DNA from: an uncultured Rubrobacteraceae bacterium
GTDB taxonomy: Bacteria; Actinomycetota; Rubrobacteria; Rubrobacterales; Rubrobacteraceae
NCBI GenBank assembly: GCA_902806085.1
Contig: CADCVH010000118.1
Location: forward strand, 1 to 64,000
DNA length: 64,000 nt
Direction of reading: 5' to 3'
The notes beneath the pieces were generated by a model. That model had not been told where the DNA came from. It saw nothing but the letters and a program-made list of their open reading frames with translations, and made no database searches. Made by a program: the position numbers and the translations under genes. Below, piece after piece: positions 33,622 through 41,512 of this stretch (positions within the stretch are counted from its first letter, which is position 1; each line of letters opens with the position of its first letter).

Positions 33622-34077
33622 TTGCGGTGGCTCACGTTGACGCTCTCGTCGATATTCGTGCTCTCCGTATTCTGCTCTCCGGCGCATGGAGATCCCACCT
33701 CCGTGCAGTACGTGGGAGAGAGCGCCGACGCCTTCGCCAACACTTCGGGGCAGGGAACCGACGCCGTGAACGATGCCATGTCCGGGGCCGCTTCGCCGTC
33801 GGCAAGCCCGTCCGCCTCCGACGACGCTTCCGTCTTACCCGAGGATGTCCCGGCGAGCAGCGACACAGATGAAGGCGCCCAGGCCGTAAGCGACACTGCC
33901 AAGGGAGACGATACCGGGGGCGCCTCCACAGAGGCCACTACGGATGCCGCCAGGGACAAGGGGCCGGGCCCGATCACGGTTCTGCCCGAGACCGGCGGCG
34001 CGTCGCCAACAACGGCGGCCGCCGGGATACCTCTGGTGGTGCTGGGCCTGGCGGCTCGTAAGGTTATAGGAGCATAA
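33622..34077 (+). CDS. LPETGG cell-wall-anchored small protein, copy 1
   Basis: A 151-residue secreted protein. A signal peptide (residues 1-23) is followed by a mature region rich in Ala, Ser, Thr and Asp, with QGTDAVNDAM as the one conserved word shared by all three copies. The C-terminus is a textbook sorting signal: ITVLPETGGASP, a hydrophobic helix and a basic end (ARKVIGA). It is a probable substrate of the sortases at 12.5 and 20-21.7 kb. The TTG start follows GGGGAGG. Its stop overlaps the possible start of copy 2. Confidence 0.85.
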   Translation: MRWLTLTLSSIFVLSVFCSPAHGDPTSVQYVGESADAFANTSGQGTDAVNDAMSGAASPSASPSASDDASVLPEDVPASSDTDEGAQAVSDTAKGDDTGGASTEATTDAARDKGPGPITVLPETGGASPTTAAAGIPLVVLGLAARKVIGA

Positions 34078-34613
34078 ACAAAGCTCGTTTTTCGCCGAAG
34101 GCGTTGGTTCTCATCTCGATGGCAACGTTGCTGTGGTTCATGCTGGCTCTCCCGAGCCCGGCGATAGCCCAGGGTAGCCCCTCGTCCTCCCAGTACGAGC
34201 CGGGGACCTGCCCTGCCCCCTGCACCGCCCAGACGCAAAGCGTCGACGACAGCGTTCAGGGCGTCGTCGACAACGCCAAACAGGGAACCGGCGCCGTGAA
34301 CGACGCGATGGACAAAGCCGTAGAAGCCCCCGCCGCCAGCGTCTCGGCATCACCCGAAGCCGTCCTTTCGGCCGAAACCGGGACCGGGTCCTCCCCCGAA
34401 AGCTCATCCTCCCCCGGCGCCGGCACGGCCGACGGCGAGACGGGCGAAGGAGGTACGGGCGAAGGAGGTACAAGCGAAGACGAAGGCGAGGATGAAGGGC
34501 CGGACGCGATCACGATTTTGCCCGAGACGGGTGGCGCGTCGCCCGTGTTTTTGGGCTTGGGCGTGCTGCTCGTGGCGACGGGCCTACTGACCCGGCGGGT
34601 TATCGGAGGATGA
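34074..34613 (+). CDS. LPETGG cell-wall-anchored small protein, copy 2 (possible ATA start)
   Basis: A paralogue of copy 1: signal peptide, conserved QGTGAVNDAM, a Glu/Gly/Thr-rich spacer with GEGGTGEGGTSE repeats, then ITILPETGGASPV, a hydrophobic helix and TRRVIGG. In copy 3 the ATG overlaps the preceding stop as GGAGGATGA; at the same place here the sequence is GGAGCATAA, so an ATA at 34074 would give the matching N-terminus (x-NKARFSPKALVLIS). If ATA is not used, translation starts at TTG 34104 or ATG 34119, which would shorten the signal peptide's basic region. Confidence 0.75.
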   Translation: MNKARFSPKALVLISMATLLWFMLALPSPAIAQGSPSSSQYEPGTCPAPCTAQTQSVDDSVQGVVDNAKQGTGAVNDAMDKAVEAPAASVSASPEAVLSAETGTGSSPESSSSPGAGTADGETGEGGTGEGGTSEDEGEDEGPDAITILPETGGASPVFLGLGVLLVATGLLTRRVIGG

Positions 34614-35081
34614 ACGCGCCCCGTCTGTCTACGCTGGTGGTGTTCCTTGTTGCCCTCGTAGTGATGCCCCAGAGCCCAGTGTTGGCGCAGAGCCCCTCCG
34701 CCTCCCAGTACGTGGACTGCAGCACCGGGGAGGCGGTAGAAGGATGCGGTGCCGCGACCGTAGGTGAGGCGGTCGAGACCATCGGCGAGAACGCCAGCCG
34801 GGGAACAGACGCCTTGAACGACGCTATGCAGTCACCCACCGCCAGCGTACCCGGCCCTGTATCGGCCTCTCCCGGTAGCGCCTCCGCATCCGGCCGGAAT
34901 TACGGAACCAGGGGAAGCCCGACCCACCGGCGGCAGGCCGGACGACGCCGGCGGTTCGAGCGAGGGCAAGAGGCCCGTCAGCATAACCGTACTGCCCGAG
35001 ACGGGCGGCGTTCCGTTCGCGGCGCTGTTGGGTGGTTTATTTCTGCTGGCGTCCGGCCTCATGGTCCGCAGGATCTCCTAA
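34610..35081 (+). pseudogene. LPETGG small protein, copy 3, frameshifted
   Basis: The N-terminal 90 or so codons read well: signal peptide, SASQYVDCSTG and RGTDALNDAM. After about position 34885 this frame degenerates into Arg-rich sequence. The neighbouring frame carries the expected end, with SITVLPETGGVPF, a hydrophobic helix and MVRRIS followed by TAA at 35079. A net +1 shift near 34870-34900 separates the two. Either the gene is broken or the assembly has one wrong base. In the unshifted frame, translation would continue to 35125 without an anchor. Confidence 0.75.
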
Positions 35082-35230
35082 ATCCAGCCGCACGGCGCCT
35101 CGTGAGGCGAATGCGCTTCCGATAGAAGCTGAAAAACCTAAGGGTTTCGGCGACCCGGCCCCGATCGGCCGCGACGAGTCGAGCCCCGGCCCCCTCCACA
35201 CCCACGAACGAGGGCTGAAAGCCGATGGTC

Positions 35231-35863
35231 CTACAGCCGCAATAGTCCGCGTTGCATCGCGACGGCGACGGCGGAGGCGCGATCGGCGGCGCCCAGTTTT
35301 TCGTCGACGTGCAGCAGGTGGGACTTTACGGTGGCCTCGCTGATCCAGAGCGTGCGCGCTATCTCCTTGTTGCCCTTCCCCCGCGCCACGAGATCGAGCA
35401 CCTCCACCTCCCGGCCGCTGAGACCCTCGTCGGACGGCCACCGCACCCGCTCCACGAGGTGCGCCGCCACGTCCGGCGCGAGAAGGGGTTTGCCCTCGGC
35501 CGCCGCCCGGATGGCCCCGTAGAGCTCCTCGCGCGGCGCGTCCTTGAGGACGTAGCCCGTCGCCCCCGCCTCGACGGCCCGCAGGATGTCCGCCCCGGAG
35601 TCGGAGGTGGTGAGCACCAGGACGCGGGTCCCGGGATAGTCCTTGCGGATGCGGGAGGTGGCCGCGACACCGTCCGTCCCCGGCATCCTGAGGTCCATGA
35701 GTACGACGTCCGGGTTGAGCCGGCCGACGAGGTCCACGGCCTCCTGGCCGTTCACGGCCTCGCCGACCACCTCGAAGTCCGGCTGCCCGGCGAGCATGCC
35801 CCTGATCCCGGTCCGCACGACGGGGTGATCGTCGACGATGAGCACGCCCACGCTTCCCGTCAC
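35231..35863 (-). CDS. NarL/LuxR-family response regulator
   Basis: A 210-residue regulator: receiver domain (residues 5-120) with the phosphoacceptor Asp in VVLMDLRMPGTDGV and the Lys in YVLKDAPREEL; then a LuxR-type HTH (LSGREVEVLDLVARGKGNKEIA). Its start overlaps the kinase stop by four bases, so kinase and regulator form one operon. Direct repeats upstream of the operon are a possible binding site. Confidence 0.93.
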   Translation of the reverse strand: MTGSVGVLIVDDHPVVRTGIRGMLAGQPDFEVVGEAVNGQEAVDLVGRLNPDVVLMDLRMPGTDGVAATSRIRKDYPGTRVLVLTTSDSGADILRAVEAGATGYVLKDAPREELYGAIRAAAEGKPLLAPDVAAHLVERVRWPSDEGLSGREVEVLDLVARGKGNKEIARTLWISEATVKSHLLHVDEKLGAADRASAVAVAMQRGLLRL

Positions 35864-37482
35864 TGGGTCCCCCCCAGCATCTCCACGCCCCGCCTCGCCT
35901 CCCCGTTGGCCGTCAGCCGCAGCTCGACCGCGAGCGTCGTGCCCGCGCCGGGCTCGCTCTCGACGAGCAGCGTGCCGCCGACCCCCTCCACCCTCTCGCG
36001 CATGGCCCCGAGGCCGAAGCCGCCGTTCATGCCGGCGGTGGCCGGCTTACCGTTCGGCTCGAAGCCCACGCCGTCGTCCATCACGTCGAGCGTTACCCTG
36101 TCCCCCATGTAGGAGAGGGTGAGGACGGCCCTCCCCGCCCGGGCGTGCTTGCGCACGCTGCTGCGGGCCTCCTGGGCGGCCCGCAGCAGCGTGACCTCGG
36201 CCTCCGCCGGTAGCGGGGCGGCCTCGCCCGTCACGGCGACGTCGGCCCTGGTACGGTTCGCCTCGGACCAGCGGGCGACGAGCCGCGAGAGGGCCTCCGG
36301 CAGGGGGCGTCCCTCCAGGGCCTGCGGCCCGAGCGCCCACACGATGCGACGGGCCTCCGCGAGCCCCTCCCGCGCCGTGGTGCGCGCCTCGTCCAGGTGC
36401 AAGGAGGCGGGCTCCGGGGCGTCTTCCAGCGAGCCTTCCGCCGCCTCCAGGTTCATCACGATGCTCGCGAGGCCCTGGATGAGGGTGTCGTGGATCTCCC
36501 GCGCCAGCCGCTTGCGCTCCCCGATCATGCCTGAGCGCCGCGCCTCTTCTATGAGCCGCAGATTCTCCAGCACCAGCGCGGCCTGCGACCCCACGGTGAG
36601 GTAGGAACGTACCCTGTTCCGGTCGAAGAAGTGCCGCCTCCCGGGCGACGAGACGACCAGCAACCCGTCCGAACCGCCGGAGGCGCCGAGCGGAACGAGC
36701 AGCGCGGACCCGATACCCGAACCCCGCCACGCCCCACGCTCGGCCTCCGGCAGGTCTTCTTCTCGAACCACGCCGTGCGAGTGGCGCCGCAGGCCCGCGA
36801 GGGCGGGGATCCTCTCCGCGTCCAGCCGAAGCCCCGCCGGCCAGGCCGCCGCTCCCGGCGAAGCCGAGGAGCCGAGCCGCTCCAGCCCGAGGTCCTCCTC
36901 GTCTCCGCTCCCGGACGACATCCTCCACAGGGTAACCCTCTCCCCGGGTTCCGCGAGGTGCCCGCCTATCGCGGCGGCGACCTCCTGCGGGCTGTTCACG
37001 GCTTCGAGGGCGCGGCTGGCGCGGTAGAGCGCCTCCTGCCTCTCCAGGGCGCCCCGGCTGAGCGCGACGCCGAGCCAGCCGCCGGCCGCCCCGAGCAGCG
37101 GGTAGACCACCAGCTCCCACGCCACGAACGGACCGAAGGCGCGGCCTATGAGCTGGATGCCGACCGCGGAGACGAGCCCGAGGAGTATCCCCTGCAACGC
37201 GTTGGTCGCCCCGGAGATCCGCGTCAGCACGGCCGCCGCCCCCGCCGTCAGGAGCAGGTACAGGGCGGGGAGCCCCCACGTCGCCATGAAGTCCGCGAAA
37301 CGGTCGAGCTCGCGCCCGAGTTCCTGCCGGCTCATCCCGCCGCCGGTAAAGACCGACAGCCCGGCGGCGTAAAGGTTGACCATCAGGTAGAGCAGCGCTA
37401 TTGCCGCCACCGCGACGCCCGAGCCGAGGGCGAACACCAGCCCCCACCTCGCACCAGAAAATCGTGTCCCCAACCCAAGCAA
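35860..37482 (-). CDS. Sensor histidine kinase (HisKA_3 type)
   Basis: A 540-residue kinase of the NarL partner type. About four transmembrane helices (residues about 12-170) lead to a GAF-like cytoplasmic domain (about 190-340). Then comes the dimerisation/phosphoacceptor helix with the His in REIHDTLIQGLASIVMNL, and an HATPase with DDGVGFEP and GLGAMRERVEGVGG. The signal is unknown. The TTG start has TAGAAT nine bases before it on the minus strand, which would make a nearly leaderless mRNA. Confidence 0.9.
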   Translation of the reverse strand: MLGLGTRFSGARWGLVFALGSGVAVAAIALLYLMVNLYAAGLSVFTGGGMSRQELGRELDRFADFMATWGLPALYLLLTAGAAAVLTRISGATNALQGILLGLVSAVGIQLIGRAFGPFVAWELVVYPLLGAAGGWLGVALSRGALERQEALYRASRALEAVNSPQEVAAAIGGHLAEPGERVTLWRMSSGSGDEEDLGLERLGSSASPGAAAWPAGLRLDAERIPALAGLRRHSHGVVREEDLPEAERGAWRGSGIGSALLVPLGASGGSDGLLVVSSPGRRHFFDRNRVRSYLTVGSQAALVLENLRLIEEARRSGMIGERKRLAREIHDTLIQGLASIVMNLEAAEGSLEDAPEPASLHLDEARTTAREGLAEARRIVWALGPQALEGRPLPEALSRLVARWSEANRTRADVAVTGEAAPLPAEAEVTLLRAAQEARSSVRKHARAGRAVLTLSYMGDRVTLDVMDDGVGFEPNGKPATAGMNGGFGLGAMRERVEGVGGTLLVESEPGAGTTLAVELRLTANGEARRGVEMLGGTQ

Positions 37483-37536
37483 GATGGCAGCATTCTAGAT
37501 CATCCAGGATCACGGGAGAAACACCGAAGCCGCACA

Positions 37537-37572
37537 ATCATCCTTCCGGTACGCCCCTATCATCCTTCCGGT
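37537..37572. promoter_or_regulatory. Two direct copies of ATCATCCTTCCGGT, candidate operator
   Basis: Exact 14-base copies at 37537-37550 and 37559-37572 are 22 bases apart, about two helical turns. They lie 55-90 bases upstream of the kinase start, in the spacer shared with the divergent methyltransferase gene. Confidence 0.5.
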
Positions 37573-37724
37573 CGATGCGTGCCCCCTTCCCAATCAACAG
37601 ACTGCTGTCGCGTAACGTCGAGCGGGCCGAAGCGGGCGGCCGGTGCCATCGCAGGCCCCTCCGGAGAGTCGTCTGCTTTGGTGGGAGACCTTTGCGCGGT
37701 GGCGCAGGAGAGGCGGGGACGCGC

Positions 37725-38437
37725 TTGCGATACGCCGGGATGACCGTCGGCGACAGGAACCCTGTCAAGCGCTACCTGCAGAGACGCCGGCTGCGGGACG
37801 CCGTCGGCGTGCTCGCCGGACTGGACGGGGACTTCTCGGGCGAGGTGCTCGACTTCGGCGGTGGCAGCGGCGAGTTGAGCAAGATGCTCGCGGCACGCTT
37901 CCCGGGCGCCCGGGTGCTCTGCTACGAACCGATGCCGGGAATATTCGAAGAGGCGGCACGCAACCTCGCGGGCCTGGGCAACGTCACCCTGGTCTCTGAC
38001 CGCGGGGATCTCGAAGGGCTCCGTTTCGGGTGCGTCTTCTGCCTGGAGGTGTTCGAACATCTGCCGCCCCGGCAAACGGCGAGGACGATCAAGACCTTGA
38101 ACCGCCTGCTCGGAAGGGACGGCGTCTTCGTGGTGGGGGTACCGAACGAGATCTTTCTGCCCGCGCTCGTCAAGGGCCTGTTCAGGATGACCAGGCACTA
38201 CGGCGCCCACGACGCCAGGCCGATAAACATCCTGCGGGCGGTTATCGGGCGCCCGCCGAAAGGCCCGTGCGCAGGATCTCCCGCGGCCTGCCCTACCATT
38301 TCCACCACCTCGGCTTCGACCACCGCCGGCTGAGAACCCTGCTCCTGGAGACCTTCGATCCCGTCCGCGAGTTCGGTAGCCCGGTAAACAGCGAGTTGCT
38401 CGGAACGGAGATCTACCAGGCAATAAAAAAGAGGTAG
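37725..38437 (+). pseudogene. Class I SAM methyltransferase, frameshifted
   Basis: The first part is a clean methyltransferase: EVLDFGGGSGELSKMLAARFPGA is the SAM-binding motif I, and CLEVFEHLPPRQTARTIKTL, GRDGVFVVGVPNEIF follow as in ubiquinone/biotin-type methyltransferases. Near 38240-38265 the frame changes: the expected end (RISRGLPYHFHHLGFDHRRL and on to EIYQAIKKR) is in the -1 frame and ends with TAG at 38437. The original frame runs only to 38333 with Ser/Thr/Pro nonsense. This is either a broken gene or a one-base assembly error. TTG start with an upstream AGGCGGGG. Confidence 0.7.
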
Positions 38438-38492
38438 ATACGGGCTACAACAGCTCCCTACCTCCTTGAAGCCCGGGCCCAACGGTACTTAA

Positions 38493-39533
38493 ATGCGTGG
38501 CGTGTTCCTCGGGCTCATACAAGAAGAAACCACCGGAGCCGAGGGCGCCGCCGACGCGGCGACGGACAGACTGCAGCAGACCGGCAAAGAGACGCAGGGC
38601 TATCTGGACGAGCTCGGGGCCTTCTTCGCGGGCATCCGCGACTCCGTCATAGACCCGAGGACCATAGCCAAGCTCATCGTCGCCGCCCTCGTGGTCGCCC
38701 TGGGCATAATCGCGTACCGGGCGATCATCTTCGGCGTGCCGCGGTTGCTGAACTGGCGGAGGCGTCGCAGGCACGAGCCACTCGACGAGGAGGCGGTGGC
38801 GAAGATCAAGCGCCGCGACACCGCCATCACCCTCGTCCGCACCGCGCTGCGGTACGTGGCCCTGATCGTCGTCGCGCTCCTGGTACTGAGCATCTTCTTC
38901 GATAACCTCATCCCCGCCGCCACGGGCGCGACGGTGCTGGCGGCGGTCCTGGGCTTCGGCGCGCAGAGCCTGCTTCGGGACGTGATCGCCGGCCTCTCCA
39001 TCGTGTTCGAGGGCCAGTACGCGGTAGGAGACTTTATCGAGGTGAGCCCCCCGCAGGGTGTGACCGGTATAGTCGAGGAACTGGGCCTGAGGATGACCAA
39101 GATTCGCTCCCTCTCTGGCGAGGTGAGCTATATCCCCAACGGCGCGATCCTGGGCATCACGAACCACGTCTCCGGCCGCCAACGCTTCAACGTCGAAGTG
39201 CAGGTCTCTGACGCCGAAGCGGCCGAAAACGTGCTGACCTCCCTGGACGAGGCGACCGAGCTCTACCTGAACCCGCCCCGCCTCGCGGAGCGGAGCGAGA
39301 CCGAAGACGGCCGTGTCCGCATGCGTATAGTCGCCGGCGTCCTCCCCTCGATGGCCTGGCTCGTCGAGGAGCACCTCGTAGAACGCATAAAGGCCGCCGT
39401 CGGCGAGAAGGCCCTCGCGGCGGAACCCCTGGTCTACAAGGTGGACCAGGCAAACCTCCGCAGGGTCAGAGACCTGCTCCCCGAAGAAGCCGAGAGGAAC
39501 CTGCCGCGAGAGGCCGAAAAGAAGCTGAAGTAG
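38493..39533 (+). CDS. Small-conductance mechanosensitive channel (MscS family)
   Basis: A 346-residue MscS-type channel that releases solutes on osmotic down-shock. TM3, which lines the pore, has the regular Gly/Ala pattern (VLAAVLGFGAQSLLRDVIAGL), and FEGQYAVGDFIEV, then YIPNGAILGITNHV belong to the beta domain. A cytoplasmic C-terminal domain ends in a charged tail. The TACTTA immediately upstream may be its -10 element. Its stop codon is the beginning of a long inverted repeat. Confidence 0.92.
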   Translation: MRGVFLGLIQEETTGAEGAADAATDRLQQTGKETQGYLDELGAFFAGIRDSVIDPRTIAKLIVAALVVALGIIAYRAIIFGVPRLLNWRRRRRHEPLDEEAVAKIKRRDTAITLVRTALRYVALIVVALLVLSIFFDNLIPAATGATVLAAVLGFGAQSLLRDVIAGLSIVFEGQYAVGDFIEVSPPQGVTGIVEELGLRMTKIRSLSGEVSYIPNGAILGITNHVSGRQRFNVEVQVSDAEAAENVLTSLDEATELYLNPPRLAERSETEDGRVRMRIVAGVLPSMAWLVEEHLVERIKAAVGEKALAAEPLVYKVDQANLRRVRDLLPEEAERNLPREAEKKLK

Positions 39534-39676
39534 AGGTATTAGGCATTAGGTTTTGGGCAACCGCACTCCTTCTGGCGTAGAGCCTGCGCCGCTACAACGA
39601 CGAGGTCGTGGACCCTTACCTGGCGCCATGCTCGCGCCCCCACGTGCCGAACCCCAAACCTAATGCCTAATACCTC
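39533..39676. repeat. Long inverted repeat A, between mscS and the Lon-domain gene
   Basis: Arms at 39533-39557 and 39652-39676 are complementary over 21 exact bases (GAGGTATTAGGCATTAGGTT plus one) and continue with one mismatch. The loop is about 95 bases. The left arm starts on the last base of the mscS stop. The word CCTAA recurs just after the right arm. It could work as a bidirectional terminator, but the length and vocabulary are shared by two other spacers. Confidence 0.88.
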
Positions 39677-39681
39677 GAAAC

Positions 39682-40317
39682 CTAAGTACCCGGTTGCCAG
39701 TCGTCGCGCAGGTGGCCGTTTGTCTGGGCCTTTTCGCGGGCCTGGCGCTCGCGTTCCAGCCTTTCGGCGGCGGCGGTGAGGAGCTCTTTCACTTTTTCGA
39801 GGCGGGCCCTTTCTGAGGTTAGCTCCAGGATCTGCTGCCGGGTCTCGGCCTCGAACTCGACGCGGCCGGCGATGGCGAAGGAGAGGTTCCTGTAGGGCGG
39901 CTCGATCTCTATGCCGACGGAGCCCTCTGTCGCAGCCTCGACGACGCGTTCTAGGAGGGATATGCATTCTTCGGCTAAAGTCTGGACGTCGGGCTCTTCG
40001 GGCTCTTCGTCGAAGTACTCGATCTCCCCGACGTAGTACGGTTTGCCGGTGAGCACGTTGTTGAGCTTGAAGCGCCGGGAGCCTTCCACCAGGATCAACA
40101 TCCGCCCGTCGTCGTAGCGCTCGACGAGCTCGACTATCTTCGCCGTGCAGCCGACCTTCCTGGTGCCGGACTCGTCGGCGAAGACCATCCCGAACTCGCT
40201 CTCCTGCTGGAGGCACTCGTCCACCATCTGCTTGTAGCGCTCCTCGAAGATGTGCAGCGGCAGCGGCGCCCCGGGCATCAGCACGACGTTCAAGGGGAAA
40301 AGCGGTATGTCGGACAC
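39682..40317 (-). CDS. Lon N-terminal (LAN) domain protein
   Basis: A 211-residue stand-alone Lon substrate-binding domain. LPLFPLNVVLMPGAPLPLHIFEERYKQMV is the family's opening; GTVARI-type segments (VGCTAKIVELVERYDDGRM) and GSRRFKL follow. The C-terminal third is an Arg/Glu-rich coiled coil. No AAA+ or protease domain is present. Function unknown; such proteins may bind unfolded substrates. Its stop lies at the edge of inverted repeat A. Confidence 0.85.
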   Translation of the reverse strand: MSDIPLFPLNVVLMPGAPLPLHIFEERYKQMVDECLQQESEFGMVFADESGTRKVGCTAKIVELVERYDDGRMLILVEGSRRFKLNNVLTGKPYYVGEIEYFDEEPEEPDVQTLAEECISLLERVVEAATEGSVGIEIEPPYRNLSFAIAGRVEFEAETRQQILELTSERARLEKVKELLTAAAERLERERQAREKAQTNGHLRDDWQPGT

Positions 40318-40377
40318 GGTCGCGCTCCTTACGCTAGTTGGACGGATTCTATATCAACGCCGGGCCCGCGTGCCGGG

Positions 40378-40383
40378 TATAGT
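40378..40383 (+). promoter_or_regulatory. TATAGT -10 element, leaderless start of the SDR gene
   Basis: TATAGT ends seven bases before the GTG at 40391, with no ribosome site between. A matching -35 is not seen. Confidence 0.55.
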
Positions 40384-40390
40384 GTTACGC

Positions 40391-41173
40391 GTGGAAGGCA
40401 GACCACACGCGGGCCGGGTCGCCCTGGTCACCGGAGGCGGCCGCGGCATCGGCGCCGCCACGGCCCGCCTCCTTTCAAGGGAGGGCGCCGCCGTGGCCGT
40501 CGCCGCCCGCACGATGGATGAGGTGTCCTCCGTGGCGCGCGAGATAGAGGCGAACGGCGGCGCGGCCCTCCCGGTGGCGCTTGACGTCACGGACGAGGAA
40601 TCGGTGGCCGGGGCCTTCGAGCGGGCCCGCGCCGGGCTAGGCCCCGTGGACATCCTGATAAACAACGCCGGCACGCCCGGCGTCCCGCTCCCGGTCGACC
40701 GGATGGAGCTCTCCGACTGGCGCCGCGTCTTCGACGTGAACGTTACCGGCGCCTTTCTGTGCGCCAGGGAAGCGCTGCCGCACATGGCCTCCGGGGACTG
40801 GGGCCGCATCGTCAACGTCTCGAGCGCCTCCGCCCGCCACCCGATGGCCGGCATGGCGGCCTACGGGGCCTCCAAGGCAGCCCTCGACCAGCTCACCCGC
40901 GTCCTCGCCCTCGAAGGGGAACCCCACAACGTCGCCGTAACCGGCGTCTACCCCGGCGTGGTGGACACCCGGATGCAAGAGGAGTCCCGCGCCTTCCCGC
41001 CTGACCTCATCGGCAAGCCACTACATCGCATGTTCCAGGGCTACAGCGACTTCGGCATCCTCCGCCTCCCCGAAGAGCCGGCCGAGCTGATCAGCTACCT
41101 CTGCACCGCAGAGGCCGACCGCCTAAACGGGCACATAATCCGCCTCGAACAACTCCAAGCGCTCAGGGAGTAG
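40391..41173 (+). CDS. Short-chain dehydrogenase/reductase (FabG-like)
   Basis: A 260-residue SDR. VALVTGGGRGIGAATARLL is the NAD(P) loop, INNAG is conserved, and the catalytic Ser-Tyr-Lys triad is in VNVSSASARHP and AYGASKAALDQL. The substrate is unknown. The GTG start was selected because it directly precedes the SDR fold and sits seven bases after a TATAGT; the frame is open further upstream into the divergent gene but that part is not SDR. Its stop codon overlaps the left arm of inverted repeat B. Confidence 0.9.
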   Translation: MEGRPHAGRVALVTGGGRGIGAATARLLSREGAAVAVAARTMDEVSSVAREIEANGGAALPVALDVTDEESVAGAFERARAGLGPVDILINNAGTPGVPLPVDRMELSDWRRVFDVNVTGAFLCAREALPHMASGDWGRIVNVSSASARHPMAGMAAYGASKAALDQLTRVLALEGEPHNVAVTGVYPGVVDTRMQEESRAFPPDLIGKPLHRMFQGYSDFGILRLPEEPAELISYLCTAEADRLNGHIIRLEQLQALRE

Positions 41174-41362
41174 GCTTTGAGGTTCAAGGCATAAGGTAAG
41201 TCGTCTGTGGCCTGCCTCGGCCCCGCCGGCGAGACCATCAGCCCGCGGCGGCGCTTCGCATTACCGCCCCCACAAACGGCAAGAGGGCCACGGCATTGAT
41301 GCCGTGGCCCTTCCCGAAACCTTGAGCCTCAAAACCTTGAGCCTCAAAACCTCAAAGCCTTA
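41172..41362. repeat. Long inverted repeat B, SDR / cytochrome cluster spacer
   Basis: The left arm (41172-41196; AGGCTTTGAGGTTCAAGG...) pairs with the right arm (41320-41362), which contains CCTTGAGCCTCAAAA twice and then CCTCAAAGCCT. The core AGGCTTTGAGGTT is exactly complementary over 13 bases. Both arms run into stop codons: the SDR TAG on one side and the small membrane protein TAA on the other. Confidence 0.82.
41284..41311. terminator. Perfect hairpin inside repeat B
   Basis: A perfect inverted repeat of AGGGCCACGGCAT around a two-base loop lies between the convergent SDR and cytochrome transcripts. It probably terminates both; TT follows on the plus strand. Confidence 0.75.
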
Positions 41363-41512
41363 TTCGTCCTTGCTGATCCAGTACGTGAACCCGAGGAAGC
41401 TGAGGAAGAACGTCATGATCAGGGTGAACGCGGCGAAGAAGCGGAAGATGCCGATACCGGTCGGGTTGGCGGTGGTTCCCTCCTGCAAGAGGAGCATCGC
41501 GAGGTCGATCAT
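41360..41512 (-). CDS. 50-residue membrane protein at the end of the bc/bd cluster
   Basis: A 50-residue protein with a short polar N-terminus and one strong transmembrane helix (GIFRFFAAFTLIMTFFLSFLGFTYWI) ending in SKDE. Its ATG overlaps the stop of the second CydA-like gene as ATGA, so it is translationally coupled to it. By position and size it resembles the small accessory subunits of bd oxidases (CydX, CydS), but no sequence similarity to them is visible. It could stabilise haems in the complex. It ends at inverted repeat B. Confidence 0.7.
   Translation of the reverse strand: MIDLAMLLLQEGTTANPTGIGIFRFFAAFTLIMTFFLSFLGFTYWISKDE

Noticed and set aside
39554-39651. A gene inside the loop of inverted repeat A
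   Set aside because: No frame has a start with a ribosome site or recognisable coding sequence; the loop is under 100 bases.
39682-40317. Lon protease
   Set aside because: Only the N-terminal substrate-binding domain is present; there is no AAA+ or Ser-Lys protease domain.
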